The notes beneath the pieces are model-generated. The model was not told the origin of the DNA and ran no database searches. It saw only the letters and a program-made list of their open reading frames with translations. This document shows, one piece after another, positions 32,575 to 41,093 of a stretch of 64,000 nt of DNA. The stretch spans positions 248,001 to 312,000 of the forward strand of contig JAFTVI010000035.1 of the NCBI GenBank assembly GCA_017465825.1. Reading direction: 5' to 3'. This DNA comes from Clostridia bacterium (GTDB taxonomy: Bacteria; Bacillota; Clostridia; Oscillospirales; Acutalibacteraceae). Positions within the stretch are counted from its first letter, which is position 1. Each line of letters begins with the position of its first letter. A program made the position numbers and the translations under genes.

Positions 32575-35292
32575 TCCGCAGCATTTTTTATATTTCAATC
32601 CGCTGCCGCAGGGACAGGGGTCGTTTCTGCCTATTTTTTCGCCTTTTCTGACAGGTCTGTTCTTTTCCGTTCCGTCGCCGCTGTTGGTTGTGGTGGGTTG
32701 CATTTTCTGCTCACGCTTTACATCTGCCTCAGAGCGGAGAACAGCACAGAGTACATACTGCACCGTGCCCTCACGGATGTTTGTAATCATTTCCTCAAAC
32801 ATATCGAAGCCTTCTTCTCTGAAAGCAACAACGGGGTCTTTCTGTCCGTATGCCTTAAGTCCCACGCCGCGCTTGAGCTGTTCCATAGCATCAATATGAT
32901 CCATCCAGCGGATATCAACATTTTCAATAATAGCTTTGTGTTCAAGAGCTTTGAAGAGCTGTTCGCCGTACTTCTCTTTCTGCGCATCAAGCTTTGTTTC
33001 CGCAATGTCGAGCATCTGGTCAAGGATCGCGTTCTGATCGTTTTCACTTACAAGCTCTGTTTCTCCCAGCAACCACGCATATTTGCTCTTGAGACCCTGT
33101 ATGTTCCAGTCTGCAGACTTGTTTGACCTGGGACAGTAGAAGCTTACCGCATCTGTGATGCTGTCAATAATCATCTTACGCACGGTCATATCAAGGTCAA
33201 CACCGTCAAGCACATCGTTTCTCTGCTTGTAGATGATTTCACGCTGTTTGTTCATAACGTCATCGTATTTGAGAACGTTTTTACGGGTTGCAAAGTGGTT
33301 GCCCTCGACCTTTTTCTGTGCGTTTTCGATTGTTTTTGAGAACATCTTGATGTCGATAACCATATCGTCCGTGCCCTTGAGTGAATCAAGAATATTGAAG
33401 AAACGGTCACCTGCGAAAAGTCTTATAAGGTCATCTTCGGCTGAGAGGAAGAAACGGCTTGTGCCGGGGTCACCCTGACGGCCTGCTCGACCTCTGAGCT
33501 GGTTGTCGATTCGTCTTGATTCGTGTCTTGACGTACCGATGATGAAAAGACCGCCCGCATCAATTACCTGCTGTTTCTCACCCGCAATTTCAGCCTTGAA
33601 TTTCGCCTCAAGCTCTTTGTAAATACGGCGTGCGTCAAGAATTTCTTCGTTGGTGGTTTCGGCAAAGCTCGTTGCCTCTGCAATAAGCTCATCCGTCATA
33701 TTCTCCATTTTACGCATTTCTGCTTTTGCAAGATATTCCGCATTACCGCCGAGAAGAATGTCAGTGCCTCGACCTGCCATATTGGTTGCGATGGTAACTG
33801 CGCCCAGCTTACCTGCCTGAGCGATGATTTCAGCTTCTTTGTCGTGATATTTAGCGTTAAGAACATTGTGCTTTATGCCGTTCTTTTTAAGTATTTTACT
33901 GAGCTGTTCGGACTTTTCAATGCTTACGGTACCGATAAGTACAGGCTGTCCCTTTGCGTTAAGCTCTTTGATAAGATCAACGATAGCTCCGAATTTTGCA
34001 TTTTCGGTTTTGTAGAAGGCATCAGTCTGATCAACTCTTATCATCGGCATATTCGTGGGAATTGCAATAACGTCAAGACCGTAGATTTCCTGAAATTCGT
34101 CGCTTTCTGTCATTGCAGTACCGGTCATACCGGAGAGCTTTGAGTAAAGACGGAAATAATTCTGGAACGTAATTGTAGCAAGAGTTTTTGACTCGGAACG
34201 GACGTTTACGCCTTCCTTTGCTTCAATAGCCTGATGCAGACCTTCGTTGTAGCGTCTGCCTATCATAATACGGCCTGTGAATTCGTCAACGATAAGCACC
34301 TGACCGTCTTTTACAACATAGTCAATGTCTTTTTTCATTACACCTCTTGCTTTGAGAGCCTGATTGAGGTGGTGCTGAAGTGTAAGGTTTTCCGCATCCA
34401 TAAGGTTTTCGAGGTTGAACCAGCTTTCAGCCTTTGCAATACCGTTCTTTGTAAAGGTTGCGCTCTTTGCCTTTTCGTCAACAATGTAATCATAGCTGTC
34501 ATCCTCAGCCTGATCGTCGATTTCCTGCTTGGAATCAAGCTCCTTGATGCGCTTTTCCTTAAGAGTTCTTACAAAGCTGTCTGCCTGCCTGTAAAGGTCG
34601 GAGGATTTGTCACCTCTGCCTGAAATTATAAGGGGAGTTCTTGCTTCGTCAATAAGAATTGAGTCAACCTCGTCAACGATTGCAAAGCTGTGACCTCTCT
34701 GCACGCGCATTTCCTTGTAGGGAACCATATTGTCACGCAGATAGTCAAAGCCCATTTCGTTGTTTGTGCCGTATGTGATATCGGCATCGTATGCCGCCTT
34801 TTTCTCGTCGCGGTCAGCACCCTGAACGATAAGACCTACTGTAAGACCCATAAAACGGTATACCTTACCCATCCATTCCGAACCGTGTCTTGCAAGATAA
34901 TCGTTTACGGTAACGATATGCACACCCTTGCCTGCAAGCGCGTTAAGATATGCGGGAAGAGTTGCAACGAGGGTTTTACCTTCACCTGTTTTCATTTCGG
35001 CAATTCTGCCCTGATGAAGAACGATGCCGCCGAGAATCTGAACAGGGAAGGGCTTCATACCAAGAACACGCCAGGCTGCTTCACGGCAGGCGGCAAATGC
35101 CTCGGGAAGAAGTGAGTCAAGAGATTCACCGTTTGCAATACGCTCCTTGAATTCAGGTGTTTTTGCCTGAAGCTGAGCATCGGTAAGTTTTTCAAATTCA
35201 CTTTCCAGTGAGAGTACCTTCTGCTGTAAGGGTTTAATTCTCTTAAGCTCTTTTTCGGAATAATCACCGAATATTTTAGTCAGTAAAGACAA
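32566..35292 (-). CDS. secA: SecA, preprotein translocase ATPase
   Basis: The 908-residue motor drives secretion through SecYEG. Visible are the Walker [11 protein letters not shown] near 100, the DEAD-type [17 protein letters not shown] near 210, the helicase motor 2 with [14 protein letters not shown], the [13 protein letters not shown] segment, and the C-terminal zinc motif [14 protein letters not shown], which binds SecB or ribosomes. It starts with TTG at 35290-35292 behind AAAGGA. The last two residues and the stop lie in the terminal sequence of repeat R2b. Confidence 0.96.
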   Translation of the reverse strand: MSLLTKIFGDYSEKELKRIKPLQQKVLSLESEFEKLTDAQLQAKTPEFKERIANGESLDSLLPEAFAACREAAWRVLGMKPFPVQILGGIVLHQGRIAEMKTGEGKTLVATLPAYLNALAGKGVHIVTVNDYLARHGSEWMGKVYRFMGLTVGLIVQGADRDEKKAAYDADITYGTNNEMGFDYLRDNMVPYKEMRVQRGHSFAIVDEVDSILIDEARTPLIISGRGDKSSDLYRQADSFVRTLKEKRIKELDSKQEIDDQAEDDSYDYIVDEKAKSATFTKNGIAKAESWFNLENLMDAENLTLQHHLNQALKARGVMKKDIDYVVKDGQVLIVDEFTGRIMIGRRYNEGLHQAIEAKEGVNVRSESKTLATITFQNYFRLYSKLSGMTGTAMTESDEFQEIYGLDVIAIPTNMPMIRVDQTDAFYKTENAKFGAIVDLIKELNAKGQPVLIGTVSIEKSEQLSKILKKNGIKHNVLNAKYHDKEAEIIAQAGKLGAVTIATNMAGRGTDILLGGNAEYLAKAEMRKMENMTDELIAEATSFAETTNEEILDARRIYKELEAKFKAEIAGEKQQVIDAGGLFIIGTSRHESRRIDNQLRGRAGRQGDPGTSRFFLSAEDDLIRLFAGDRFFNILDSLKGTDDMVIDIKMFSKTIENAQKKVEGNHFATRKNVLKYDDVMNKQREIIYKQRNDVLDGVDLDMTVRKMIIDSITDAVSFYCPRSNKSADWNIQGLKSKYAWLLGETELVSENDQNAILDQMLDIAETKLDAQKEKYGEQLFKALEHKAIIENVDIRWMDHIDAMEQLKRGVGLKAYGQKDPVVAFREEGFDMFEEMITNIREGTVQYVLCAVLRSEADVKREQKMQPTTTNSGDGTEKNRPVRKGEKIGRNDPCPCGSGLKYKKCCGKQ

Positions 35293-35339
35293 TGTAACTA
35301 CATCCTTTCAAGAATCCTTTTTCATTCTATATTTATTAA

Positions 35340-35966
35340 TTATATTTTCTTTTTGCAAAATGCATTCATAACGCAGTTTTCGCACTTCGGCTTTCTTGCA
35401 TCGCATACTGCTCTGCCGTGCAAAACCGCTCTGTGGCAGAAATCGTTGCTTTCCTCGGGCGGAAGCAGTTTTTTCAGCTTGATCTCTACCTTGTAGGGAT
35501 CTTTTGTATCAACAAGACCGAGCCTGTTTGATATCCTTATTAAGTGCGTGTCCGCAACAACAGCAGGCTTGCCGTAAACATCGCCGACAATCAGGTTTGC
35601 GGTTTTTCTGCCTACGCCGGGGAGCTTTGTAAGGTCGTCGATATTATCAGGCACCTTGCCGTCGAAATCTGAAAGTATCATCTTAGATAATCCCACAATG
35701 TCCTTTGCTTTCTGCCTGAAAAATCCGCAGCTGTGAATGAAATTCTCAATGTCTTTTACGTCAGCGGCAGCAAAATCCTCTGCTGAACGGTATTTTTCAA
35801 ACAGTGCAGGTGTCACGAGATTCACCCTTGCATCCGTGCATTGTGCGGAAAGCCGTGTTGCAATAAGCAGATGCAACGGATTATCCGCAACAAGTGAGCA
35901 TATTGCATCGGGATATTCATTTTTTAATGCCTGTACGGCGTTGAGTGCTATTTCTTTCTGTGTCAT
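35340..35966 (-). CDS. nth: Endonuclease III (DNA glycosylase/AP lyase)
   Basis: A 208-residue base-excision repair enzyme. The helix-hairpin-helix LPGVGRKTANLIVGD (near 114) carries the catalytic lysine; VVADTHL has the catalytic Asp. The C-terminal CDARKPKCENCVMNAFC is the C-x6-C-x2-C-x5-C set for the [4Fe-4S] cluster. It removes oxidised pyrimidines. The gene begins 2 bases behind the stop of a secreted dockerin protein and has no clear ribosome site of its own, so it probably depends on coupling to that gene: an unusual pairing of a DNA repair enzyme with a surface protein. Confidence 0.94.
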   Translation of the reverse strand: MTQKEIALNAVQALKNEYPDAICSLVADNPLHLLIATRLSAQCTDARVNLVTPALFEKYRSAEDFAAADVKDIENFIHSCGFFRQKAKDIVGLSKMILSDFDGKVPDNIDDLTKLPGVGRKTANLIVGDVYGKPAVVADTHLIRISNRLGLVDTKDPYKVEIKLKKLLPPEESNDFCHRAVLHGRAVCDARKPKCENCVMNAFCKKKI

Positions 35967-35968
35967 AA

Positions 35969-37468
35969 TTAAAAGCTGTCAATGCCGGCTGATACACGGA
36001 GGATTTTTCTTGCATCGGATGCAGTAAGCTCTCCGTTGAAATCAACGTCGGCTGCGTTAAATGAGTTTTCGTCAAGATATTCAAGCATAGCTGATGAACG
36101 GAGTGCAAGACGGGCATCTGCCGCCGTGATTTCACCGTCTCCGTTAACATCACCTAAAATTCGCTGAGGTCTGTCTGCAACGGTGTATTGGAATTCGGCT
36201 TCATATTCACCGTAGGTTACTTTTACGGGATATTTGCCGACCGTTGACGTGTCAATTTCGTGGGTTAATCCGTATCCGTCGGATAAAAGCTTCTTCTCAC
36301 CGCTGTTGTATACTATATAAACCTTCAGATTGCTGAAATCAACCGCAGTACCCGTGTAACTGCCTACGGATGTTGCATCACCCACTTCAATACCTGTTTC
36401 TTTAAGCTCAAGCACGGTGTAATCGAAGGCAACGTATTTATCCATATAATAAATTCTTGCGGTGTGTGTGCCCAACTGCATATTGTCGTATTCAATATTG
36501 AAGTCAGTTATCGTTTCGGTGATACCGTTGTCATATGTTGCTTCAAGCTCAAAATCCGATGTTCTGAAGCTCTGCCCCTGATAAATGGTAGGATCTGAGG
36601 GGATTTTAATAATTTTAAGACTTGTTACGGATTTTTCTGAAACATAAATATGAAAAGACGCCTCAATTTCGGGGTACATATATGTTACCGTTACTTTGTA
36701 TGTGCCTGCGTCGAGGGTTGAATCGCCTTCTTTTACACCTGTTATGGTGTATTCACTTCTGTCAAGCTTTATTCCTGCACCGGAATCTCTGCCGTCGCTG
36801 AAATAAGCGGTAACTCCCAAGCCGTCAAAGGATATGGCTTCACCTTCTATGTAGGCTGTCTTGGAAGGAAGTGTGAGCACAATACCCGTAACAGGCACTT
36901 TTACAACTGAAACAGGGTAGCTTGCGCTGTAACCGCCGTAATAAACAGTTACGTTTTTTTCACCGATTGTGTCAAGGTCGGGGAATGATACTGTGTAGCC
37001 AGTGATTTTCATTGCGGAGTTGTATTCGTCGTCAAAAATAAGTGAGACCTCAAGTCCGCTGATATCAGCCGCTTCTTCACCCTCAATATATGTCAGCTTG
37101 TCGGGTAATTTTGTGATTTTTATACCCTTTGAACCTTCAATTGTGTTTTTATCGGTAACGGCAGGCATTGAAGATGTAAATCTGAGTCCCGAGGATAAAT
37201 CAACCCAACCGTATATGCCGTCGTAAACCGTATAGCCGAAAGAGCCTGACACTTCAATTATGTTAAGTAATGCATCCTTTCTTGCAGTTGTACAGAAATC
37301 AAATGTTTCTTCTGCCTGACCGTAGAGCTTTACGCCGTTTGTATCTGTAACGAGATATGCGCCCGTGGTAAAGCTTTCTGCGGCAAGGGATTGTGCCGAT
37401 GTAAGTACGGACAGCATAATTGCAACAGTAAGAATAAAAACTGTAATACGCCTGAGCATTCTCATCAC
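35969..37468 (-). CDS. Secreted protein with SH3-like and Ig-like (Big_3) repeats and C-terminal dockerin
   Basis: A 499-residue protein with an N-terminal signal peptide (hydrophobic to about 28, cut near LAA). An SH3-like part (about 35-95, YDGIYGWVDLSSGL) is followed by four Big_3-type Ig-like repeats that start with KITKLPDKLTYIEGE-like phrases (about 115, 190, 285 and 360). It ends with a type I dockerin (about 435-495): two Ca-binding loops (DVNGDGEITAADAR and DVDFNGELTASDARK). The dockerin should attach it to a cohesin scaffold. Start choice lies between GTG 37468 and ATG at 37465 or 37459. The promoter is at 37498-37526. Confidence 0.85.
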   Translation of the reverse strand: MMRMLRRITVFILTVAIMLSVLTSAQSLAAESFTTGAYLVTDTNGVKLYGQAEETFDFCTTARKDALLNIIEVSGSFGYTVYDGIYGWVDLSSGLRFTSSMPAVTDKNTIEGSKGIKITKLPDKLTYIEGEEAADISGLEVSLIFDDEYNSAMKITGYTVSFPDLDTIGEKNVTVYYGGYSASYPVSVVKVPVTGIVLTLPSKTAYIEGEAISFDGLGVTAYFSDGRDSGAGIKLDRSEYTITGVKEGDSTLDAGTYKVTVTYMYPEIEASFHIYVSEKSVTSLKIIKIPSDPTIYQGQSFRTSDFELEATYDNGITETITDFNIEYDNMQLGTHTARIYYMDKYVAFDYTVLELKETGIEVGDATSVGSYTGTAVDFSNLKVYIVYNSGEKKLLSDGYGLTHEIDTSTVGKYPVKVTYGEYEAEFQYTVADRPQRILGDVNGDGEITAADARLALRSSAMLEYLDENSFNAADVDFNGELTASDARKILRVSAGIDSF

Positions 37469-37497
37469 ATCCTTATATTAATTGTATAATCTAAATC

Positions 37498-37526
37498 ATT
37501 ATAATATATTTCGATGACAATGTCAA
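37498..37526 (-). promoter_or_regulatory. Promoter of the dockerin/nth operon
   Basis: Minus strand TTGACA (37521-37526), a 17-base spacer and TATAAT (37498-37503): a full consensus match. Confidence 0.85.
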
Positions 37527-37547
37527 ATGCTATGTTCAGGAAATAAA

Positions 37548-37859
37548 AAAACAATAATTTGGCAGAGCCAAATTATTGTAATGATGGATGCCTTGCGGCA
37601 AATGATGGTTTGCTACGCAAAATGATATATGACCTTCGGTCAAATGATATATTTGCCTTTCGGCAAATATTGTGGAAGGGCTTTGCCCTTACCCATTATA
37701 ATTCAAGCCGCTTTGCGGCTTCCGCAACAATTTACCGCAGGCAAATTATATCGCATTTGCGTAGCAAATATATCGCATCCGCCATTGGCGGATATATCAC
37801 ATTTTTCCGGAGGAAAAATATATCACAACAATAATTTAGCGTCGCTAAATTATTGTTTA
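37548..37859. repeat. R4 element, copy b: array of mini-hairpins
   Basis: 312 bp, the same series of palindromes as copy a in the same order and orientation on the plus strand. Several stems and loops differ by compensating or loop changes; for example the terminal stem is TTTGGC/GCCAAA here and TTTATAGGC/GCCTATAAA in copy a. The right end is the stop codon of the M23 peptidase gene. Confidence 0.85.
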
Positions 37860-38558
37860 TTCATAGTATCCCATAACCTGTATCGGGTCGGAGATTTCGC
37901 CGTCAACTCTTATTTCGAGGTGGATGTGCGGATAATCGGCATCTGCTTCGCCGGGAATCGTACCGACCGTACCGATTTTATCACCTTGTGTTACTTTCAT
38001 ACCCTTTGCGATGCTGTCGCTTGCCGTCACGCCGTAATAGCAAGCCTCTACACCGCCGCCGTGATTGACTGTTATAAAAGAGCCCATAACCGCATCTTCG
38101 CCAATTTCAGTTATCGTGCCGTCTGCAATTGCTTTAACGCCGTCGCCGTAGTTACCGTTGAAATCCACACCGTCGTGAGTGCGCCAGTCACCCATTACGG
38201 AGTTGTAAACAGGCACTCCCATACTGTAATCGTTGCCGATATCCGTGCCGAGCGGCAGAATGTAAGAGGCGGGCGCAGTATCTGCTGTAGTTGGTTCCTC
38301 TGTAGTGGTTTCCTGTGCGGTTTCGGTTGTAATCTCCGTTGCAGGCACTATGAGTGTTTCGTTGTTTCGTGTATCGGGTACGTTTGTAAGCTCTGCCTCA
38401 ACATTTTCATCCGCAGGAGCAGTTGTTGTAACATCCTCAGCAAGGTCGTTTGAGGTTACAGCCGCAACTGCCATAATTGCAACAATCAGCATAACTGAGC
38501 TTATGGCTATGGAATATTTTTTGATTTTCTGCTGTACGTTTTCCTTTTCGTAGTTCAT
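37857..38558 (-). CDS. Membrane-anchored M23 (LytM) peptidase, SpoIIQ-like
   Basis: The start is placed at the ATG at 38556-38558, which has AAGGG 9 bases upstream, giving 233 residues: a short cytoplasmic tail, one transmembrane helix (about 16-36), a Thr/Glu-rich linker (about 40-95) and an M23 domain. The zinc ligands are present (THDGVD, HxxxD; and HIH near the end), so the enzyme can be active on peptidoglycan cross-links. Size, single anchor and a TEETT linker resemble SpoIIQ of clostridia, which acts in the forespore engulfment channel; other M23 proteins cannot be excluded. The stop codon is the end of repeat R4b. Confidence 0.82.
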   Translation of the reverse strand: MNYEKENVQQKIKKYSIAISSVMLIVAIMAVAAVTSNDLAEDVTTTAPADENVEAELTNVPDTRNNETLIVPATEITTETAQETTTEEPTTADTAPASYILPLGTDIGNDYSMGVPVYNSVMGDWRTHDGVDFNGNYGDGVKAIADGTITEIGEDAVMGSFITVNHGGGVEACYYGVTASDSIAKGMKVTQGDKIGTVGTIPGEADADYPHIHLEIRVDGEISDPIQVMGYYE

Positions 38559-38639
38559 TTGTAACATCCCTTCATATCATTCTGTCAGTATTTTGAACGG
38601 ATATCGGAATTTTATTCAGCAAAAACAGAATATTTTGGA

Positions 38640-38668
38640 TTTGACATTGACCTGTGTGTGTGTTATTA
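38640..38668 (+). promoter_or_regulatory. Promoter of the dockerin protein at 38704
   Basis: TTGACA (38640-38645), a 17-base spacer and TATTAT (38663-38668), about 35 bases upstream of the start codon. Confidence 0.6.
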
Positions 38669-38703
38669 TAAATATGGTATATTCTAAGAGAGGATGAAAA
38701 TAA

Positions 38704-40191
38704 ATGAAAAAAAGGATTTTTGGCGCAGCTTTGTCAGTAGTGCTTTGCGTTTGCATTGCATTCGGCTGTATGCTTCCTGCCTCAGCAGATGACAGTATGA
38801 TGTCGATCTTTTTAGGTATGCTGTCAGGCTCGGATTCAAGCGGCTCAATAAACGTGGGACAGATTTTTTCCGATATGCTTAAGGAAGAGATAAATAAGGA
38901 ATCCACTATTGACAAGCTGGTAAACAACATCAAAAATGAGTTCAACGGTACAGGTGATACCGAAGAGCCCGACGATACTCAGGAAGAAGTTCCTGTTGAA
39001 ATTGACCCCGGTGCGGCGGCAAACGTTGCGGAGCTTTTCAATATCACCGTTAACGAGCTTAAAAAGGGAAGTCCTGCCTTCACAAAGTACACCACGGCAT
39101 CAATGGATCAGGAAATTTCAAAAGAGCTGCAGGGTAATTTAGGTATCGTTACAGGTCTTGTTGAGTCCATAATCGGCACAAAGGATATTTTTGCAGGTGT
39201 GCTTGACGGCTATAATTCCGAGTCAAACACCGTAACCGAAACCTTCGAATCAGGTAACGATGTTGTAAATAATATTTCCGTTTCGGGTCAGGATTATGTT
39301 GCCTGCCTTACTGCTGAGGATATTTACGATTACACCGTTTCGATTTATTCAAGCGGCAGATACAAAATGCATATCGACCTTAAGGATGTTGAGGGCTCTG
39401 CGGCAAAAAGCGGACTTGCACACGTTTTTGACACAATGGACAAAGCCTTTGCAACCATTGAGCTCGGTACGGCATCCATCAACATAAACGTAAAGCTTAA
39501 GTACACAGGCTGTTATGTTGAATGTGCTGTTGACAGATACGGCAACATTCAGTCCTACACCACACATATGGGAATAACGTTCCTTTTCCAGCAGGATGAC
39601 GGTACATATTCTCCCGTAATGCCCTACTTCGGTGTTGATTTTGAAGAGGAAGGCATAATTTATACGGTAACAACCGAGTACACCAATTTTGATTATGATT
39701 TGAGATATGTTGGCGATGCCAACGGCGACGGCAGTGTGAATTCTTCCGATGCAAGACTTGTTCTTCGTGCATCCTCCGAGCTTGAGGAGCTTTCCGAAAT
39801 CACAGCGGAATATTGCGATGTTGACGGTAACGGCAATATCACAGCCGGCGATGCAAGAATGATTCTCAGAGCATCTGCTATGCTCGAAACACTTCCCACA
39901 ACAGAGGAGCTGTTGGGCGTAGAGCAGTATGTTAAGGACGAATCCGTGCAGAATCATATTGATGACCTGCTGATTCTCCTGTTGGCATACCAGACAGCCG
40001 CAGACGAAGAAGCCAAAAAAGAGCTGCAGGATGCATATGATGACGTCTACGACGATACAACCGAAGAAGAAACCACAGGTGAGATAAATTCCACAACGAA
40101 TAAGATTGACGGCTATATCGGTACAGTCGGAGATATTATCGGCGGACTTGTGAACGGTGATTTGTCCGGTCTTGGCAACTTGCTCGGGTAA
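38704..40191 (+). CDS. Secreted dockerin protein of unknown function
   Basis: The 495-residue protein has a signal peptide (hydrophobic segment to about 28, cut near ASA). The middle (about 95-335) is an unknown domain that looks like a lipoprotein-type beta fold, with repeated FTKYTTASMDQEI and YTVSIYSSGRYKMHIDLK phrases. A type I dockerin follows at about 338-398 (DANGDGSVNSSDAR and DVDGNGNITAGDARM). Unusually the dockerin is not terminal: an acidic 95-residue tail (DDTTEEETTG, then DIIGGLVNGDLSGL) follows. The function is unknown. A terminator is at 40208. Confidence 0.82.
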   Translation: MKKRIFGAALSVVLCVCIAFGCMLPASADDSMMSIFLGMLSGSDSSGSINVGQIFSDMLKEEINKESTIDKLVNNIKNEFNGTGDTEEPDDTQEEVPVEIDPGAAANVAELFNITVNELKKGSPAFTKYTTASMDQEISKELQGNLGIVTGLVESIIGTKDIFAGVLDGYNSESNTVTETFESGNDVVNNISVSGQDYVACLTAEDIYDYTVSIYSSGRYKMHIDLKDVEGSAAKSGLAHVFDTMDKAFATIELGTASININVKLKYTGCYVECAVDRYGNIQSYTTHMGITFLFQQDDGTYSPVMPYFGVDFEEEGIIYTVTTEYTNFDYDLRYVGDANGDGSVNSSDARLVLRASSELEELSEITAEYCDVDGNGNITAGDARMILRASAMLETLPTTEELLGVEQYVKDESVQNHIDDLLILLLAYQTAADEEAKKELQDAYDDVYDDTTEEETTGEINSTTNKIDGYIGTVGDIIGGLVNGDLSGLGNLLG

Positions 40192-40207
40192 TATATAATA
40201 GTATGCA

Positions 40208-40239
40208 AATCAGTCGGTGCAATCCGGCTGATTTTTTTT
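40208..40239 (+). terminator. Terminator of the dockerin gene at 38704
   Basis: AATCAGTCGG pairs with CCGGCTGATT (one G-U) and is followed by eight T residues. Confidence 0.88.
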
Positions 40240-40246
40240 GCTTATC

Positions 40247-40275
40247 TTGACAATCAATGTAGACCTATGTATAAT
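40247..40275 (+). promoter_or_regulatory. Consensus promoter of toxin mRNA, locus B
   Basis: TTGACA (40247-40252), 17 bases, TATAAT (40270-40275). The predicted RNA starts at a perfect 7-bp hairpin (TGCGATA/TATCGCA, 40281-40298), at the same position as in locus A but with different bases. Confidence 0.85.
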
Positions 40276-40333
40276 AATGTTGCGATAGTGATATCGCAGT
40301 CGAGAGGTTGCCGAGAATAAGGCGGTTGGTGTA

Positions 40334-40352
40334 CATCCTCCGGAAGGAGGTG
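40334..40352 (+). promoter_or_regulatory. Hairpin hiding the Shine-Dalgarno, locus B
   Basis: CCTCC (40337-40341) pairs with GGAGG (40346-40350) around a GGAA tetraloop, with two more pairs outside a bulged T. It hides the strong AAGGAGG of the small ORF. The equivalent GNRA hairpin in locus A has a different stem sequence. Confidence 0.75.
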
Positions 40353-40358
40353 ATACAT

Positions 40359-40448
40359 ATGCCGATTACTTTAACATTTCACATTGGTAAATTTACTTTT
40401 ACAGTGCATATTAAGGTAAAAAGCAACAACCGCCACTCGGACAAGTGA
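40359..40448 (+). CDS. 29-residue peptide, candidate type I toxin (locus B)
   Basis: ATG at 40359, 8 bases behind AGGAGG, encodes MPITLTFHIGKFTFTVHIKV and then KSNNRHSDK: a beta-branched, amphipathic hydrophobic part and a basic tail. From memory this fits the small putative holin-like toxin peptides (Hol_Tox type) of Clostridia. Translation is expected to be blocked by the hairpin on its ribosome site, and an antisense RNA overlaps the last 35 bases. Unlike locus A the frame looks intact. Confidence 0.7.
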   Translation: MPITLTFHIGKFTFTVHIKVKSNNRHSDK

Positions 40449-40510
40449 CGGTTGTTAAAATATTCTTCTTTTTAACACAAGGCACTAACCGCTTTAAACG
40501 GTTGTCTCTT
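40414..40510 (-). ncRNA. Predicted antisense RNA, locus B
   Basis: From the minus-strand promoter at 40517-40545 (start near 40510) to the hairpin 40425-40456 followed by GCTTTTTACC. The 5' part folds a hairpin with an AACCG/CGGTT core, as in locus A. It overlaps the toxin 3' end and is the presumed RNA antitoxin. Confidence 0.7.
40425..40456. terminator. Shared terminator hairpin, locus B
   Basis: A 13-bp stem with one mismatch (40425-40437 with 40444-40456). On the minus strand GCTTTTT follows; on the plus strand a looser T-rich tract (AAAATATTCTTC, then TTTTT). It lies partly inside the toxin frame. Confidence 0.75.
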
Positions 40511-40516
40511 GGCTTT

Positions 40517-40545
40517 ATTATAGCATATGCATTTAGTGTTGTCAA
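40517..40545 (-). promoter_or_regulatory. Consensus promoter of the antisense RNA, locus B
   Basis: Minus strand TTGACA (40540-40545), 17 bases, TATAAT (40517-40522). Confidence 0.85.
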
Positions 40546-40583
40546 GTCTCGCAAGAGGCTGTTTTTTTTGTTATGAAATGATT

Positions 40584-40760
40584 CAACAGTGAATTTGTTT
40601 TTTAGTTGTAGGGAGCGACGCCCTCGTCGCTCCGAATTATCCAAATCTATGATTTGGATAATTAAATAATGGGTAAACTTATTATTGATAAAAATGACAC
40701 ATTTTTATCAATCGGCGCGACGAGGGCGTCGCGCCCTACTGAACAGAGCTGAATTATTGT
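40584..40760. repeat. R2 element, copy c
   Basis: The same hairpin chain and orientation as copy a, bounded by GTAGGG (40608) and CCCTAC (40739). The outer parts keep CAGTGAATTTGTT on the left and GAATTATTGTT on the right; the terminal sequence is incomplete. The loop of the ATTGATAAAAATG stem is ACAC here and GCAC in copy a. Confidence 0.75.
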
Positions 40761-40952
40761 TATTTTTTTGACAAGTAGTGCGCCTTTACATTTGTTTTAT
40801 TGCTGTAATGGTATTTGACTTTACATTTGCAATTTTTGTGGTTGATTTTTGCCTGTTGCACAATATATATTTTTCCTGTGCAGAAAAAATTCAGGCGCTT
40901 TTGGGCATTATTTACAAAAATGTTTATCGGTTGTCAAAAATCCACAAAACTG

Positions 40953-40981
40953 TTGAAAAGTGAGGAAAATAATGATATAAT
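40953..40981 (+). promoter_or_regulatory. Promoter of the giant surface protein
   Basis: TTGAAA (40953-40958), 17 bases, TATAAT (40976-40981). The leader is about 105 bases long and holds a hairpin around CCTTTTTCGGAGCGAAAAGG (about 41027-41048). Confidence 0.8.
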
Positions 40982-41093
40982 CTATATGCTATTAGTATGC
41001 CTGTTTATATCTTTTTTAGGCAAATACCCTTTTTCGGAGCGAAAAGGTGTTTTCGGGCGAATAGAATATATTTTAGAAAGGAAATGATTTTCT

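Noticed and set aside
32503..33126. Plus-strand frame beginning MDNSERRGRRSLQ, with a similar one on the minus strand at 40411-40644
   Set aside because: Both begin inside R2 elements, so the shared peptide only reflects the repeat; the rest differs and lies antisense to secA or in non-coding sequence.
37559..38453. Plus-strand frames across R4b and opposite the M23 gene
   Set aside because: They are translations of the hairpin array and the antisense strand of the peptidase gene, with no ribosome site and no hydrophobic or domain pattern.
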